DNA of 6,806 nt from Candidatus Lithacetigena glycinireducens. Lineage in GTDB: Bacteria > Coprothermobacterota > HKB111. The notes below the pieces were generated by a model that was not told where the DNA came from, searched no databases, and worked only from the letters and a program-made list of their open reading frames with translations. Location of the stretch: NCBI GenBank assembly GCA_018725485.1, contig QLUP01000055.1, forward strand, positions 1 through 6,806, in the 5' to 3' direction. A program made the position numbers and the translations under genes. The stretch's first letter is position 1, and every line of letters begins with the position of its first letter. Positions 6,654 to 6,806 of this stretch are shown piece by piece.

Positions 6654-6806
6654 ATTTCTTAAATAATAATGCTGCGTTGTTCCCACCAAAACCAAAGGAG
6701 TTTGACAAAACTACATTCAAACTCTTTTTTTTGCTTGCATTCGGGACATAATCAAGGTCACATTCAGGGTCAGGAGTCTCATAATTAATTGTAGGAGGAA
6801 TAAAAT
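6643..6806 (-). CDS. Beta-ketoacyl-ACP synthase, C-terminal fragment (5' part outside window)
   Basis: Fifty-three codons plus TAA (6645-6643) are visible. The segment opens [18 protein letters not shown] and ends with [19 protein letters not shown]. These are the last strands of a FabF-type condensing enzyme, including the glycine-rich NSFGFGG loop that borders the active site. This loop is better preserved here than in any other KAS of the window, which suggests an active enzyme, but the Cys and His residues lie outside and were not seen. The opening 18 residues match the intact KAS at 1958-3160 exactly, although the codons differ at many third positions, so the two are diverged paralogues rather than a recent copy. 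The stop lies 11 bases inside the next gene, implying tight coupling with the dead KAS that follows. Confidence 0.9.
   Translation of the reverse strand, partial: FIPPTINYETPDPECDLDYVPNASKKKSLNVVLSNSFGFGGNNAALLFKKYVN

Noticed and set aside
6654-6695. TTG start at 6695 for the dead KAS, adding 14 residues
   Set aside because: The extension overlaps the conserved C-terminus of the previous KAS, and [10 protein letters not shown] at 6653 is the normal family start.

Overview
The window is AT-rich (about 40% GC by eye) bacterial DNA. Every supported gene is on the minus strand, packed head to tail with gaps of at most 18 bases or short overlaps. It reads as the interior of one operon, transcribed from high to low coordinates, with both ends cut off by the window. 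No promoter, terminator, RNA gene, mobile element or CRISPR array is visible, and no stretch over 20 bases lacks a gene.

In transcription order the genes are: (1) the C-terminal end of a beta-ketoacyl-ACP synthase (KAS), 6806-6643; (2) a KAS-like protein with all three catalytic residues replaced, 6653-5418; (3) an acyl carrier protein (ACP) whose last quarter lies in another reading frame, 5399-5117; (4) a FabZ-type 3-hydroxyacyl-ACP dehydratase, 5104-4643; (5) a phytoene desaturase/CrtI-like FAD oxidoreductase with a TTG start, 4659-3157; (6) a KAS with an intact Cys-His-His triad, 3160-1958; (7) a second, shorter KAS-like protein with the triad replaced, 1945-899; (8) a FabG-type ketoreductase with an intact catalytic tetrad, 885-127; (9) the N-terminus of a second FabG-like short-chain dehydrogenase with a degraded nucleotide-binding loop, 116-1.

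Together these make a dedicated type II fatty acid/polyketide assembly line: carrier, condensation, ketoreduction and dehydration, plus a desaturase/isomerase-type flavoenzyme. No enoyl reductase is seen. That would suit an unsaturated or polyene acyl product, but the gene could lie outside the window. The main architectural signal is that a catalytic KAS (or, for the truncated first gene, a KAS with a normal C-terminus) is followed directly by a dead KAS homologue, twice. This is the layout of KS-alpha/KS-beta (chain-length factor) pairs, but here Asn replaces the active Cys rather than the Gln usual in actinobacterial chain-length factors.

The mix of several KAS genes, FabG, FabZ, ACP and a CrtI-like flavoenzyme on moderately AT-rich DNA resembles, from memory, the gene sets proposed for ladderane lipid synthesis in anammox planctomycetes and related clusters in some sulfate-reducing Desulfobacterota. 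The organism and product are therefore inferences, not established here. The likely ACP frameshift sits in a homopolymer run and may be a sequencing error or a real lesion.
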